A stretch of 45,800 nucleotides of DNA from an uncultured Thermoguttaceae bacterium (GTDB lineage Bacteria > Planctomycetota > Planctomycetia > Pirellulales > Thermoguttaceae): the NCBI GenBank assembly GCA_938042245.1, contig CALIRO010000019.1, positions 1 to 45,800 on the forward strand, given 5' to 3'. A program made the position numbers and the translations under genes. Below the pieces are notes generated by a model. The model had not been told where the DNA came from and ran no database searches. It was given only the letters and a program-made list of their open reading frames with translations. Positions within the stretch are counted from its first letter, which is position 1. Every line of letters begins with the position of its first letter. Below are positions 27,924 to 36,949 of the stretch, in pieces.

Positions 27924-30900
27924 CTAATGGCGTAAGAGGAATTCGGGGTTATTGATCAGCGACCAGGCAATATCGTGCCAAAGGGCCGGACCTCGGGCTA
28001 CACCGGCTTTGGCATATTCCTCGGCCGCTTGCAATTCCGTCTCGGTCGGAAAGCGGGAAAGGATAGTCAGATAAAGTCGTTCGGCAATTTCTCTAGGTTG
28101 GCCGGAGGAAATCAGGGCGGCCAATTTCGGCCCGTTTTGAATCTTGTTCTGGATATGGACTGAATTCAACATATGCAACCATTGTAACGGGCCCAATTCG
28201 TTGACCCGTTCGGTTTCCATGCCGGTGGAGCGAGCGGATCGGCCAAACAACGTCAGGAAGGCGTCCGTTACACTGCCGTCGGGAATCGTCGTGGCCGTCA
28301 TCTCTTTGGGGATGTAGGTGAACGGTTCTGGCACGGCACTGGTGTACAGATCGGAAGCGCCGGTAATTTGGTTGATCATATCGATGAGCACTTCTGCTTC
28401 CACCCGGCGCAAGGGATAGTGGGCGAAATGGGCCGCCGCCTCCGGACGCTTATCCCGCACAATCGACGAAAATTGATAGGTCGTCGAAGTTAGAATCAGC
28501 CGCTTCAAATACCTCAAGTTGTACCCGCTGGAAACAAACTCCTTTTCTAAATAGGCCAACAGCTCTGGATTGCTTGGCGGATTATCCGGCCGGATGTCAT
28601 CGGGTTCATGGATGATGCCTCGGCCCATGATCCAAGCCCAGGTGCGGTTGACAATCGCTTTGGCAAACCAGGGATTTTCCGGTCGGATGAGCCAATCGGC
28701 AAACACCTCCCGGGGATCCCGATCCGGCGGGATGGTGACTTTAGTGCCGTCGGGGAAGACGGCTTCGAGGGGGCCGTTGGGACTGATCGGTTCGGGCAGG
28801 TTTTGAGGAATCTGATTGGTGGCGGCAACGGCCAGGCCGACCGCATCCACTCCCTTGGCTATGCTGCTGTCCATGGCCGCCGATTTTAGCGGATCCCAAA
28901 AGACGATCTCTTCTTTCCACTCGCTGGTCGGCTTATAGCCTACCTGGGAGAAGAAGACGGCCAACTGTTCCCGCTGCTCTTTGGGCCATAGTTCGACCCG
29001 GGTGCCCATCAGGGCCAGCCCTACTGCAGCGGCAATTCCTTCGGGAGTGCGGTTTTGAATCGCTCGGTAGAAGTTGACCGGTCCGACCCGGAAGTTGCTC
29101 CCGCTGGAACAGAGTAGCTCCCGAGCAAACCGATCGTAGGGTTTATTCTGGGCGATGGATTCCCAGACCCAGCGGTGGTACGCCTGAGCGGCGTTCGGCC
29201 AAACCTTGACCGGGAACTCCGCCTTGATGCGCAAAATGTCGCTCCAGCGCATCGCCCAGTAATCGAAATGGGCAGGCTGATCTAGGAGCCGGTCTATCAA
29301 AGCGACCCGTTTCTGGGGATTGCTATCCTGGAGGAAGGCTTGGGCCTGTTCGGCCGTGGGCAATTTGCCCGTAATATCCAAATACGCCCGCCGCAAAAAC
29401 ACCGCATCGGAGCAAAGGACCGGCTGAATGCCCAGGGACTTCAACTTGGCAAAGACGATTTCGTCGATGCGGTTGGCCGGCTGGGGCGGTTGGGGGCTTT
29501 CCATGATCTGCGGCAGCCGTTGGGAGGCCAGCAGTTGGTACAGAGCGGCTTTGGCCCGTTCGGCCTGGGCACGTTTTTGCTCGGCCAGTTTTCTGGCTTC
29601 CAGATAGGCGGCTCGGGCTTTTTCCGCTTGCTGACGGAGGGGTTCGGCGGCGGCTTCGGCCTGTTTGGCTGCCTCCTCCTCCGCCTGCCAGCGCTGCTTG
29701 GCGTCTTCGATCCGTTTTTTGAGGTTTTCTAAGGCCTCTTCCAAGGCTTTTTTCTGTGCTTCAGCTCGAGCAAGATTCTGAGCGGCGGTGTTGGCCTGGA
29801 TGGTAGCCTGTTCTAATTTCTGCCGAACCGGCGCCAGCGTCTGCCAAGCCTCTTGCAGGGCTTTTTGCTTAGCGGCGGCTTCTTCGGCAGCCCGCTGGGC
29901 TGCCTCATCCAGTTGGACTAGCTCTTTAGCTGCTTCCCGGGCCGCTTGATGCGCCGCCGTCGCCGCCGCCAACTCCTGATTGGCCTTTTGCAAGGCCTGG
30001 TCGGCGGCATTTTTCTGGGCTTGGATTTCGGCCAACTTTTGTGCAGCCGGATTGAGCTGGGCTTCGGCTTGTTGAAGGGCCTGCTGAGCTTTACTCAGAG
30101 CGGCTTTGGCTTCCTGGGCGGCTTTTTGTTTGGCAGCCGCTTCCTCCGTTGCTTGCTTTTTCTCTGCTTCTGGCTTATTGGGGTCAGCAGCAATCTGTTT
30201 GGCCTTGGCGTCGGCTTCCTGAGCGGCCTTTTCCGCGGCTTCAGCGGCTGCACTGGCAGCAACCAGTTGGTTTTTGGCATTGGCCAGGGCCTGCTCGGCG
30301 GCTTTTTTCTGGGCTTCGGCTTCGGCTACTTTCTGGGCGGTCGCATTCGCCTGGGCCTGGGCTTGCTGCTGGGTTTGCTGGGCCTGGGCCAACCGCGTAG
30401 CGGCGTCGGCAATCGCTTTTCGTTTGGCAGCCACCTGGGCAGCCTCCTGGGCCTTTTGATCCGCCAGTTTGACTGCCTCCTGCGCCGCCTGTTCTGCCCC
30501 TTGCAACCCGGTTATCCGTTGTTGCACATTGGCCAGGGCCTGATCGGCTTTTTGTTTCTGGTCCTGAACATCTGCCAATCGTTTAGCGGCTGCCTGCGCC
30601 TGTTTCTCGAGCTGAGGAATAGCAGCCTGAAGTTTGGCTAAGCTGGCCCGGGCCTCTTGGAGGGCTTTGCGTTTGGCAGCCACTTGGTCGGCTGCCTGCT
30701 TTTTCTCTGCTTCGGGTTTATTGGGATCCTGGGCGAGTTGTTTGGCATTGGCCTCGGCCTCTTGGAGGGCTTTTTCGGCGGCCTGGACAGCCCCCGGGGC
30801 GGCGGCCAGTTGATTTCTGGCATTGGCCAGGGCTTCCTCGGCCGCTTTCTTCTGGGCTTCCGCCTCGGCCAATTGCTGAGCAGCCGCCTTGGATTGATTC

Positions 30901-31514
30901 TGGGCGTTTTCGAGCTCGGCTTGGGCTAGAGGCAAGGCGATTTTGGCCGCCTCGGCAGCTTTGCGAAGAGAAAGGGCTTTGGCCCTGGCCAAGTCGGCTT
31001 CGATCTGGTGTCGGTTAGCGGCATCAGCGGCCAGTTTGGCAGCTCGTTGAGCTTCCTGAGCAGCCTTCTCCGCCGCTTCATAGGCCTGTTGCACCGGTTG
31101 GGCAGCCGCTCGGGCTTCTTCCAACGCTTTGTCTGCCTCTGGTTTGGCCTTGGTGGCTTCCTCCAGGGCTTTAATCGCATTGGCCAAGTTGGCCTCGGCC
31201 TGCTGGAGCATCTTGGCGCCTTCTTCCCCGGCCAGGGTTTTCAATTCAGTGGCCTGTTGGCGTTTGGCATTTGCTGCTGCGCGGGCCTCTGCATAGGCGC
31301 TGTCCGCTTTTTGCATGGTCTCCCGCAGCGGGGCCAGGGCGGCTTCGGCCTCCTGGGCAGCCTTTAAAGCCGCCTCATACTCCGCCCTGGCTTTGGCTTC
31401 CGCAGTCGGCTCCGGCTGGGCTGGCGCTGGCTTGGGCTCCTCGCCCCCATACGCTAAAAACCCACCCAACATCCCAACACACCACACACCCACCCATAGC
31501 CCTCTAGCTTTCAT
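27924..31514 (-). CDS. DUF1549/DUF1553 protein with a very long N-terminal coiled coil
   Basis: A 1196-residue exported protein. After the signal (WVGVWCVGMLGGFLAYG), residues from about 35 to 660 are almost pure Ala/Gln/Glu/Lys coiled coil. This is built of repeats: the block DPNKPEAEKKQA occurs twice about 181 residues apart, with AEAQKKAAE(E/Q)ALANA before each, and more diverged copies lie between and after. DUF1549 starts near residue 680 (RIDEIVFAKLKSLGIQP, FLRRAYLDITGKLPT) and DUF1553 follows (WFAKAIVNRTWAWIMGRGI, PSNPELLAYLEKEFV, LRRVEAEVLIDMINQITGA). The heme-binding PSCyt1 domain often present in this family is missing; the coiled coil takes its place. AGGGGAA precedes the start. 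Frames on the opposite strand are shadows. Confidence 0.93.
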   Translation of the reverse strand: MKARGLWVGVWCVGMLGGFLAYGGEEPKPAPAQPEPTAEAKARAEYEAALKAAQEAEAALAPLRETMQKADSAYAEARAAANAKRQQATELKTLAGEEGAKMLQQAEANLANAIKALEEATKAKPEADKALEEARAAAQPVQQAYEAAEKAAQEAQRAAKLAADAANRHQIEADLARAKALSLRKAAEAAKIALPLAQAELENAQNQSKAAAQQLAEAEAQKKAAEEALANARNQLAAAPGAVQAAEKALQEAEANAKQLAQDPNKPEAEKKQAADQVAAKRKALQEARASLAKLQAAIPQLEKQAQAAAKRLADVQDQKQKADQALANVQQRITGLQGAEQAAQEAVKLADQKAQEAAQVAAKRKAIADAATRLAQAQQTQQQAQAQANATAQKVAEAEAQKKAAEQALANAKNQLVAASAAAEAAEKAAQEADAKAKQIAADPNKPEAEKKQATEEAAAKQKAAQEAKAALSKAQQALQQAEAQLNPAAQKLAEIQAQKNAADQALQKANQELAAATAAHQAAREAAKELVQLDEAAQRAAEEAAAKQKALQEAWQTLAPVRQKLEQATIQANTAAQNLARAEAQKKALEEALENLKKRIEDAKQRWQAEEEAAKQAEAAAEPLRQQAEKARAAYLEARKLAEQKRAQAERAKAALYQLLASQRLPQIMESPQPPQPANRIDEIVFAKLKSLGIQPVLCSDAVFLRRAYLDITGKLPTAEQAQAFLQDSNPQKRVALIDRLLDQPAHFDYWAMRWSDILRIKAEFPVKVWPNAAQAYHRWVWESIAQNKPYDRFARELLCSSGSNFRVGPVNFYRAIQNRTPEGIAAAVGLALMGTRVELWPKEQREQLAVFFSQVGYKPTSEWKEEIVFWDPLKSAAMDSSIAKGVDAVGLAVAATNQIPQNLPEPISPNGPLEAVFPDGTKVTIPPDRDPREVFADWLIRPENPWFAKAIVNRTWAWIMGRGIIHEPDDIRPDNPPSNPELLAYLEKEFVSSGYNLRYLKRLILTSTTYQFSSIVRDKRPEAAAHFAHYPLRRVEAEVLIDMINQITGASDLYTSAVPEPFTYIPKEMTATTIPDGSVTDAFLTLFGRSARSTGMETERVNELGPLQWLHMLNSVHIQNKIQNGPKLAALISSGQPREIAERLYLTILSRFPTETELQAAEEYAKAGVARGPALWHDIAWSLINNPEFLLRH

Positions 31515-32232
31515 TGCTATTCCCCTTTTAAAAATAAGTCCGCTCAGTTTCCCCTTAAGGCCTATACCAACCGGCTCCATGAGGACCAAAACCCGTACAA
31601 GCATAAGAGACTCCGGAAGGGAATCCTCGTATCCTCGGCTTTGCCAAATCATTATCTGGCCCTTCATAGGAACGACTGCTTGAATACCGAACTACCTGAG
31701 ATACCTAAAAGCGATTTTTTCGTAACATTTCAGCCAAATGCTTTACCAAGGCATTTCTGGGAAAGCAGGCATCCAGTTTTTTGACGAACGGATGTGTGCT
31801 GGACTGCCGCTTGCGTAGCAGGCAGACCCAAAGGCTTTGCTCAGATCAACTAGGCAGATTCTTTATGGGGCTGAACTGTTACGGTTTTTCGGATTGGCCA
31901 GTGGGCAGCGTGGGAATATAGCTCAGGTAGCCCTTCCGTATCCAACACAGGCGTGCTTTCCAGGGCAGGTTTTCGCGGTCCTTTTTAGGTAGGCCTTCTG
32001 GTTTGACCGCAGGGAGGAAAACGTTCGGGGGGAATCTTTCCCGGCCATCTCAATTTTGTATTATGCCATGGAGGACAGGAAGACTCAATCCCCCAATGGG
32101 ATTTTTTCCAAGCGCTGGGGGCCATTTTGCGCAGCGACACTTTGCTGGATTTCGGGGAGCCGAAACTGCCCGATGGAAAGGATCGGCCCCTAGGCCTTTT
32201 CGGGCAGGAAGGATGCCGGCAACTGAGACTGC
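31515..32232. other. Intergenic region with family-1 repeat
   Basis: About 720 bp. Copy E of the family-1 repeat lies at 31723-31881. The remainder (31882-32232) contains short frames on both strands but no ribosome site or familiar motif. The promoter for the three-gene minus-strand cluster must lie in the first part, but no clear boxes are visible. Confidence 0.45.
31723..31881 (+). mobile_element. MITE-like element, family 1, copy E
   Basis: A 159-bp element bounded by TA. The left end TAACATTTCAGCCAAAT is matched by inverted GGCTGAACTGTTA at the right. The central hairpin is present as TGGACTGCCGCTTGCG with a diverged right arm. It lies upstream of the DUF1549/DUF1553 gene. Confidence 0.7.
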
Positions 32233-32979
32233 TCATTGGGTGGGTGGATGATGGCGAGCACGGAGTTGATCCCGGATTTGGGCGGCTAATTCGTATTGTT
32301 CGGCGGCAATGGCCTCAGCCAGCCGCTGCTGCAGAAGCCATTCCTCTTGGCAATTCTGATGAACCCAGTTCCGGAGGCGTTCTAGTTGTTCGAGCATTAA
32401 TCGTTCTTCCGGGCCGGGGGGGTGCCTCAGCAGGGCAATGGCGGTCTGGAGTTGGGCCAGTCCCCGATCCGCCTCCTCCGCAGCCGCCTCTGGCCCCTTA
32501 TGCTCCAACACATATAAGGTAGCTGCCTGGGCCCGATGAAACAGCACCAACGGCCGACTTTGCTCATGCAGGCTCACCCATTGGGGGTCCGGAGCATGTT
32601 CATGGGCAAAATCCAACAGAGCCAACGCATGATCGGCATCGGCAATAGCCCGCCGAAACTCTCCCAACGCCAACCAACCCAGGCGACGATGATGATACTG
32701 AAAAAACTCCCGATCTATCTCTTGACATTGGCGCTGGGAGAGGACAAAACGGCCTGAGCTTCTGGCCGCCTGCTCCATCAGGTAGTCCAAATAACTTTCA
32801 TATCCATGAGGTCGGCGCCCGTCGGGTCGGCCCACAAGCTCCATTTGCAGCAGGCCTAAGTCAATGCGCATTTGCAGCACCTGCCGACCATCCCCCGCCC
32901 GCACTAACCGAGCTTGTACCATGTCTGGCCGAAACCGCCAACGCCGCAAAATCGGATCAATATCCCGAAACCGAGGCAC
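32233..32979 (-). CDS. UvrB/UvrC-motif protein of unknown function
   Basis: A 248-residue, largely helical protein. The C-terminus has a UvrB/UvrC interaction motif (LAEAIAAEQYELAAQIRDQL), also found outside the nucleotide-excision proteins. The N-terminal part (QVLQMRIDLGLLQMELVGRPDGRRPHGYESYLDYL) is typical of planctomycete proteins annotated only by that motif. The middle looks like TPR-type helices (FRRAIADADHALALLDFA). A role as a small adaptor is possible; I cannot name a partner. The stop of the upstream isomerase-like gene is about 10 bp away, so the two form an operon. Confidence 0.8.
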   Translation of the reverse strand: MPRFRDIDPILRRWRFRPDMVQARLVRAGDGRQVLQMRIDLGLLQMELVGRPDGRRPHGYESYLDYLMEQAARSSGRFVLSQRQCQEIDREFFQYHHRRLGWLALGEFRRAIADADHALALLDFAHEHAPDPQWVSLHEQSRPLVLFHRAQAATLYVLEHKGPEAAAEEADRGLAQLQTAIALLRHPPGPEERLMLEQLERLRNWVHQNCQEEWLLQQRLAEAIAAEQYELAAQIRDQLRARHHPPTQ

Positions 32980-32988
32980 AGAAGGTCC

Positions 32989-33837
32989 TTAAAAATTAGG
33001 AGAGCTGGAGTCCGCTTTTGGTCTTTGCGAGGCGCCTGCCAGGAGTCGGGCGAAACTCTCCTTGGCATGGATCAATAGATTCGGGTAGTCTGCCTCGGAG
33101 AATTCTTCGCCCAACAGCTCTACATCATAATATCCATCATAGCCGGCCGAGGCAAACGAGGCTACCATGTCGGCGAGGGGGAGGATACCCTCTCCAAGGC
33201 GGCATCTGTTTCCCTCAATGGTGGGGGTCGACCGGGTGTCTCCTAATTGCACCAATGCCACCCGGGGCGCTAACTGCTGGATCCGGTCCACAATCCGCTC
33301 AAACAACCCCAACTGATAGGTGTCAAAAACCATTTTGGCCCGTGGACTACCCACCATGTCCAGCACCATTAACGTCTCCTCTAGGGTGGTTAAGAAGGTC
33401 CAATTGCCTGCACAGGCCGGGTGCATCGGTTCCAACGCCACCGATAGGTCCAAGCTTTCGGCCAAGGGGACCAACTCTTGTAATGCATCCCGCACCAATC
33501 GGCGGGCATGGTTGTAGGTGTGCCCGGCCCGAGTGCCGCTATAAACCACCAAACAGCTTGCCCCAAGCCGCTTGGCCAACCGAAGGGCCTCCTTGGCGTC
33601 TTCGACGCTTTCTCGGAAGGATCGGCCATCGCTGCCGGTAAACCCCCCTGCCCAAAATAAATGCGATACCTCCAAGCCATGCTCCCGCAGCAGGCTGATT
33701 GCTTGCCCTTCCTCATAGTCGGACAGTTTCTGCCGCCATATCCCGATGGCTGGAATACCGGCCGCTGCATAATTCCGCACATCTTCTTCAAAGCTCCATC
33801 GGTACGTAGTCGTCTGACTGACCGAGAGCTTGGCCAT
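32989..33837 (-). CDS. Sugar phosphate isomerase/epimerase family TIM-barrel protein
   Basis: A 282-residue protein of the xylose-isomerase-like TIM-barrel group (AP endonuclease 2 superfamily). Visible barrel pieces: the start TTTYRWSFEEDVRNYAAAGIPAIGIWRQK, SCLVVYSGTRAGH, LSVALEPMHP (metal-binding Glu), KMVFDTYQLGL (Asp), VALVQLGDTR, and YDGYYDVELLGEEF (Glu). The conserved acids suggest a divalent-metal isomerase or epimerase, with unknown substrate. Ribosome site GGAGG lies before the ATG. The UvrB/UvrC-motif gene follows 10 bp after it. Confidence 0.85.
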   Translation of the reverse strand: MAKLSVSQTTTYRWSFEEDVRNYAAAGIPAIGIWRQKLSDYEEGQAISLLREHGLEVSHLFWAGGFTGSDGRSFRESVEDAKEALRLAKRLGASCLVVYSGTRAGHTYNHARRLVRDALQELVPLAESLDLSVALEPMHPACAGNWTFLTTLEETLMVLDMVGSPRAKMVFDTYQLGLFERIVDRIQQLAPRVALVQLGDTRSTPTIEGNRCRLGEGILPLADMVASFASAGYDGYYDVELLGEEFSEADYPNLLIHAKESFARLLAGASQRPKADSSSPNF

Positions 33838-34815
33838 CTTCCGGACCTCCTTTGGATGACGCCCAGCTCGGAGAGCAACGGAATGGAGTCCTGAAAACCA
33901 CTATATATTGTGGGCAATAGCCCTCTTGCCACAATAAATTGGGCTAATTCCTCCTCTCAGAATCCATTTCCGTAGTATGGCTTAAAAATAATTTCCTGTA
34001 AAGACGACCAGGGGTCAGAAACTCCGCCCCGGCGATTATAAACAAACCCCCAAAATTCCTCCCCATCCCAAACGGAATCTCTGCAACATCCTGAACATAG
34101 CATGAACGTTAGCCCCATGGAATCCGAGGGATTCCAAAATGTTTAAGGAAGCTCTGCAAAATCCTGAACATTACGTGAACTTTATGCATATGCGCTCCAT
34201 ATCTTGGCCTATCGGCTCCCATTGCTGGACACTATATATTGAGTCTCATGTTGGCTGTGCTACTATATGTTGTGGCTATTAGCGGAGGCTCCGAAATAAT
34301 GTAAAAATATCTCCTTTGAATTATTCAGAGCTTCCTTTAATGTTTTGACTCCCATTGGTTGGGTGCTGTCATTGCTAGCACCCCAGATATTGGAGGATCC
34401 GGACTACTCCACAAACTGGGCTTTGCACCAGGGTGCCGACCAAAAGCTTCGCCCATCCGGCCATTGGAAAGCCCCGTACCACTCCAGAAATTGGACCTTG
34501 CACTTGGAGTGGAGGTCCCTTATTTTCTTTCTCCCCCATAGCCAATTGGCTATCCCCGTCGCCGAGGGCGGAGAAAAGTATCTTTCTCATTTGGGGCCAT
34601 ATGCTTGCATTTTATTATACCTCTAAATACGGAGGAATCCCCTCCCTTATTAGGGGGACATCCTTCCTAGAGAACATTCCGCTTCTCACTTGTTGGGAAA
34701 CCAGCTTCTCCTTTTTTCATTAGGAAAAATCCGCCTTGGGGGTATCAAGCTTCTGGCTGCCGCAGCCTTGGCTCCCTCTTGACCTTCTAAACCCGGTAGA
34801 GCCAAACTACTGGGT
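33838..34815. other. Long AT-rich intergenic region with family-2 repeats
   Basis: About 980 bp between divergent genes, more AT-rich than the coding parts. It holds one complete family-2 element (34145-34337) and a partial copy of its left end (34074-34110, GGAATCTCTGCAACATCCTG). Related internal sequence CACTATATATTGTGG lies at about 33900. Further right, CTACTCCACAAACTGGGC at 34405 and CCACTCCAGAAATTGGAC at 34479 form a direct repeat, the second also being one arm of a hairpin (CCACTCCA 34479-34486 with TGGAGTGG 34505-34512). No gene is recognisable. Confidence 0.55.
34145..34337 (+). mobile_element. MITE-like element, family 2, copy 1
   Basis: A 193-bp element with perfect 12-base terminal inverted repeats AAGGAAGCTCTG / CAGAGCTTCCTT. 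The interior includes CTATATATTGAGTCT, GTGCTACTATATGTTG and TAAAAATATCTCCTTTG. The same sequence is present in reverse at 42374-42562. No coding capacity. TA is found at or next to both ends. Confidence 0.75.
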
Positions 34816-36003
34816 ATGCCTCTACTTAGCCGATATGTCGTTACGGAATTGCTCAAGGTGTTTTTGCTGGCCCTGGCCGCCCTGAGCCTATTGATTGTTT
34901 TAGGCGGGGTGGTTCGGGAGGCATTGATTCAGAATCTTCCTTTAGCGCAAGTGGTGCGTCTAGTGCCGTACATCTTGCCGGATGCTTTGCGCATTGCTAT
35001 TCCCGTTACGCTGCTTTTGGCTGCTACGAATGTCTACGGCCGAATGGCCGGCGCCAACGAAGTGGTGGCTTTAAAAGCCCTGGGCATTTCGCCATGGCCT
35101 ATCCTTTGGCCTAGCTTATTTGTTGCCACGCTGATCAGTTTCCTGGCCGTCTGGCTGAACGATCTAGCCGTCTCCTGGGGACGAGCCGGCCTGCAACGGG
35201 TCATCGTCCAATCGGTCGAACAGATCGCCTACCACATGCTCCAGACGCAACGTCGGTATAGTTCCCATCTATTTGCGATCAATGTGGAGCAGGTGCAAGG
35301 CAGAAAGTTGCTCGGTCCGACCATCTCATTGTTGCCCCGAGGGAACATGCCTCGCATTACCATCCGGGCGGCCGAAGCCGAGCTCAGTGCGGATTGTGAG
35401 GAAGGCTTTTTGCGGATTCGGCTCCGGAACGGCAAAGTGGATGTGGAAGGCGGCATGTCGATCCGCTTTCCGGACGAATATGAACAATTAGTTCCATTGA
35501 CTCAGGCCAGTCGTGCCGCCTCGGCCAATCCAACGCCCTCCTGGATGCCGCTGCGCCAAATCCAACAAGAAATCCACAACCAACATCAACGGATCCAGCA
35601 GGTTCGGGAGGCATTGACTCAGGAGGCGGCACTGGGGCTGTTCCGAGGGGAGCTGGGGGAGTTGGCCAACCGGAGCTGGCAAACCCGCTGGCAACAGCTT
35701 CAGGAGGCCGAAACTTACCTGGCTCGGCTGCGCACCGAGCCCCATCGCCGATGGGCCGCCGGCTTTAGCTGCCTGTGTTTCCTCTGGGTGGGTGCTCCGA
35801 TGGCCATCTGGCTTCGTCATCGGGACTTCTTGAGCAGCTTCTTTGTCTGCTTCCTGCCGATCCTGGTGGTCTATTATCCACTGATGATTTATGGCGTGGA
35901 TGGGGCCAAAAGCGGCACACTCCCCCCCTGGTCCGTGTGGGTGGCCAATGGAGTGCTGGTCCTCTGGGGCGCTTGGCTTCTGCGAAAGGTCTTCCGCTAC
36001 TAA
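34816..36003 (+). CDS. LptF/LptG-family permease
   Basis: A 395-residue membrane protein of the YjgP/YjgQ family, the transmembrane part of the ABC system that moves lipopolysaccharide to the outer membrane. The start LLSRYVVTELLKVFLLALAAL is characteristic, with membrane segments at about 12-32, 55-75 and 98-118. A periplasmic beta-jellyroll-like part (about 140-235) and a helical segment follow. Three C-terminal membrane segments (FSCLCFLWVGAPMAIWL, FFVCFLPILVVYYPLMIYG, VWVANGVLVLWGAWLL) close the protein. No partner permease or LptB ATPase is next to it. The 3' neighbour is convergent. Confidence 0.88.
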   Translation: MPLLSRYVVTELLKVFLLALAALSLLIVLGGVVREALIQNLPLAQVVRLVPYILPDALRIAIPVTLLLAATNVYGRMAGANEVVALKALGISPWPILWPSLFVATLISFLAVWLNDLAVSWGRAGLQRVIVQSVEQIAYHMLQTQRRYSSHLFAINVEQVQGRKLLGPTISLLPRGNMPRITIRAAEAELSADCEEGFLRIRLRNGKVDVEGGMSIRFPDEYEQLVPLTQASRAASANPTPSWMPLRQIQQEIHNQHQRIQQVREALTQEAALGLFRGELGELANRSWQTRWQQLQEAETYLARLRTEPHRRWAAGFSCLCFLWVGAPMAIWLRHRDFLSSFFVCFLPILVVYYPLMIYGVDGAKSGTLPPWSVWVANGVLVLWGAWLLRKVFRY

Positions 36004-36428
36004 GCGGGCTTGCCTGCCGATTACGCGGAAACCACACGGAGCGAATCTCCTCCCAGGGAAAACTCCCGAGCCCGGTCCCCCTCCCCCAGCCCAGAGGAGA
36101 AACTTCCCATGCCCCCCCGAAGAACCTTCCTATAAACTCCCCTCTTCCCCCGGCAGGGGGTAGACTCAGGAGGCTCCCTTCTGCATTGTCATCTCCCCAG
36201 CCAAAGCAGGGATCCAGCAATGCCAAGCAAGCCACATAAAAGCCGTTTACATTGCTGCTTACCCAGGAATGATAAACAAGGGACTTGCCCGGCAAACACC
36301 AGCAGCTTTTCCTATTCGAGCTGAGCCCAAAAGCACATTACCTCCATTTCCACCGCCTAATGCTCCAGGCTTTTTTAGATTGTCCAGATTCTTTTTTGGG
36401 CTGGGCTCTTCGGTTGCAGTAGGGGCCG
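36004..36428. other. Intergenic region between convergent genes
   Basis: About 425 bp. CCCCC (36147-36151) and GGGGG (36156-36160) around GGCA form a short strong hairpin, which may end transcription from either side, but no T tract follows. No gene is seen. Confidence 0.4.
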
Positions 36429-36719
36429 TTAGCTGGGCAGGTAGTCGCTGCGCAGATTGTGGGTGTGGACGTGTTGGCCGGGCTGGATCGGCTGAGTGGC
36501 CGATCCGATCGGACAACCATATTTGATCACCTTCTCGCCTGGAGCAATTGCTTGGATAGCCAATTTATGGCCTGTGGGAATCCGGTCCAGGACCTGCACC
36601 CATTGGCCGTCGACCCACACCCGCTGGCCCGGCGTTAGCTCCTGCAAGGCCACCCGAATGTTGTCCTCCGGCGACAAACGCAACAGGCGCGGATCATTCG
36701 TCAAAGAAGTGTTGTTCAT
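36429..36719 (-). CDS. UxaA-like SAF-domain protein (altronate dehydratase N-terminal type), stand-alone
   Basis: A 96-residue protein that matches the small N-terminal SAF domain of UxaA/GarD dehydratases: GHKLAIQAIAPGEKVIKYGCPIG followed by GQHVHTHNLRSDY. In two-subunit forms this small chain pairs with a separate catalytic chain; no such gene lies next to it here. AGGAATAGCC precedes the start at 36719; an upstream in-frame start at 36800 would overlap the promoter side and lacks family sequence. It is divergent from the SSS symporter gene, which suggests sugar-acid metabolism, by inference. Confidence 0.8.
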   Translation of the reverse strand: MNNTSLTNDPRLLRLSPEDNIRVALQELTPGQRVWVDGQWVQVLDRIPTGHKLAIQAIAPGEKVIKYGCPIGSATQPIQPGQHVHTHNLRSDYLPS

Positions 36720-36949
36720 GGCTATTCCTGATGTTCGACAACGACTAAGGTATGGCCATCCCACAGCGTTGGAGGAGGCTGCATCGGTAATGCTTGTCAA
36801 AAACTCTTCCGTTTAATATACTGCCCGTTTTTAGAGTGGAAAAGAGTCGGCTGAGGAAATAGAAAGATGGGCCGTCGGCAACGGCAACTACGGAAGACTC
36901 TCGGTTGCTTTTCTGGAGGCTGGCTGGACGGAAAGAAAGGACCATTGGC

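Noticed and set aside
29946..30641. 231-codon frame on the plus strand opposite the coiled-coil gene
   Set aside because: It is a by-product of Ala/Gln-rich codons read in reverse: Leu/Gly/Phe-rich low complexity, no ribosome site, and the minus-strand gene is convincing over the whole interval.
31985..32251. Short frames on both strands between copy E and the UvrB/UvrC-motif gene
   Set aside because: Neither strand shows a recognisable motif or start signal. Decay of an old gene is possible but not supported.
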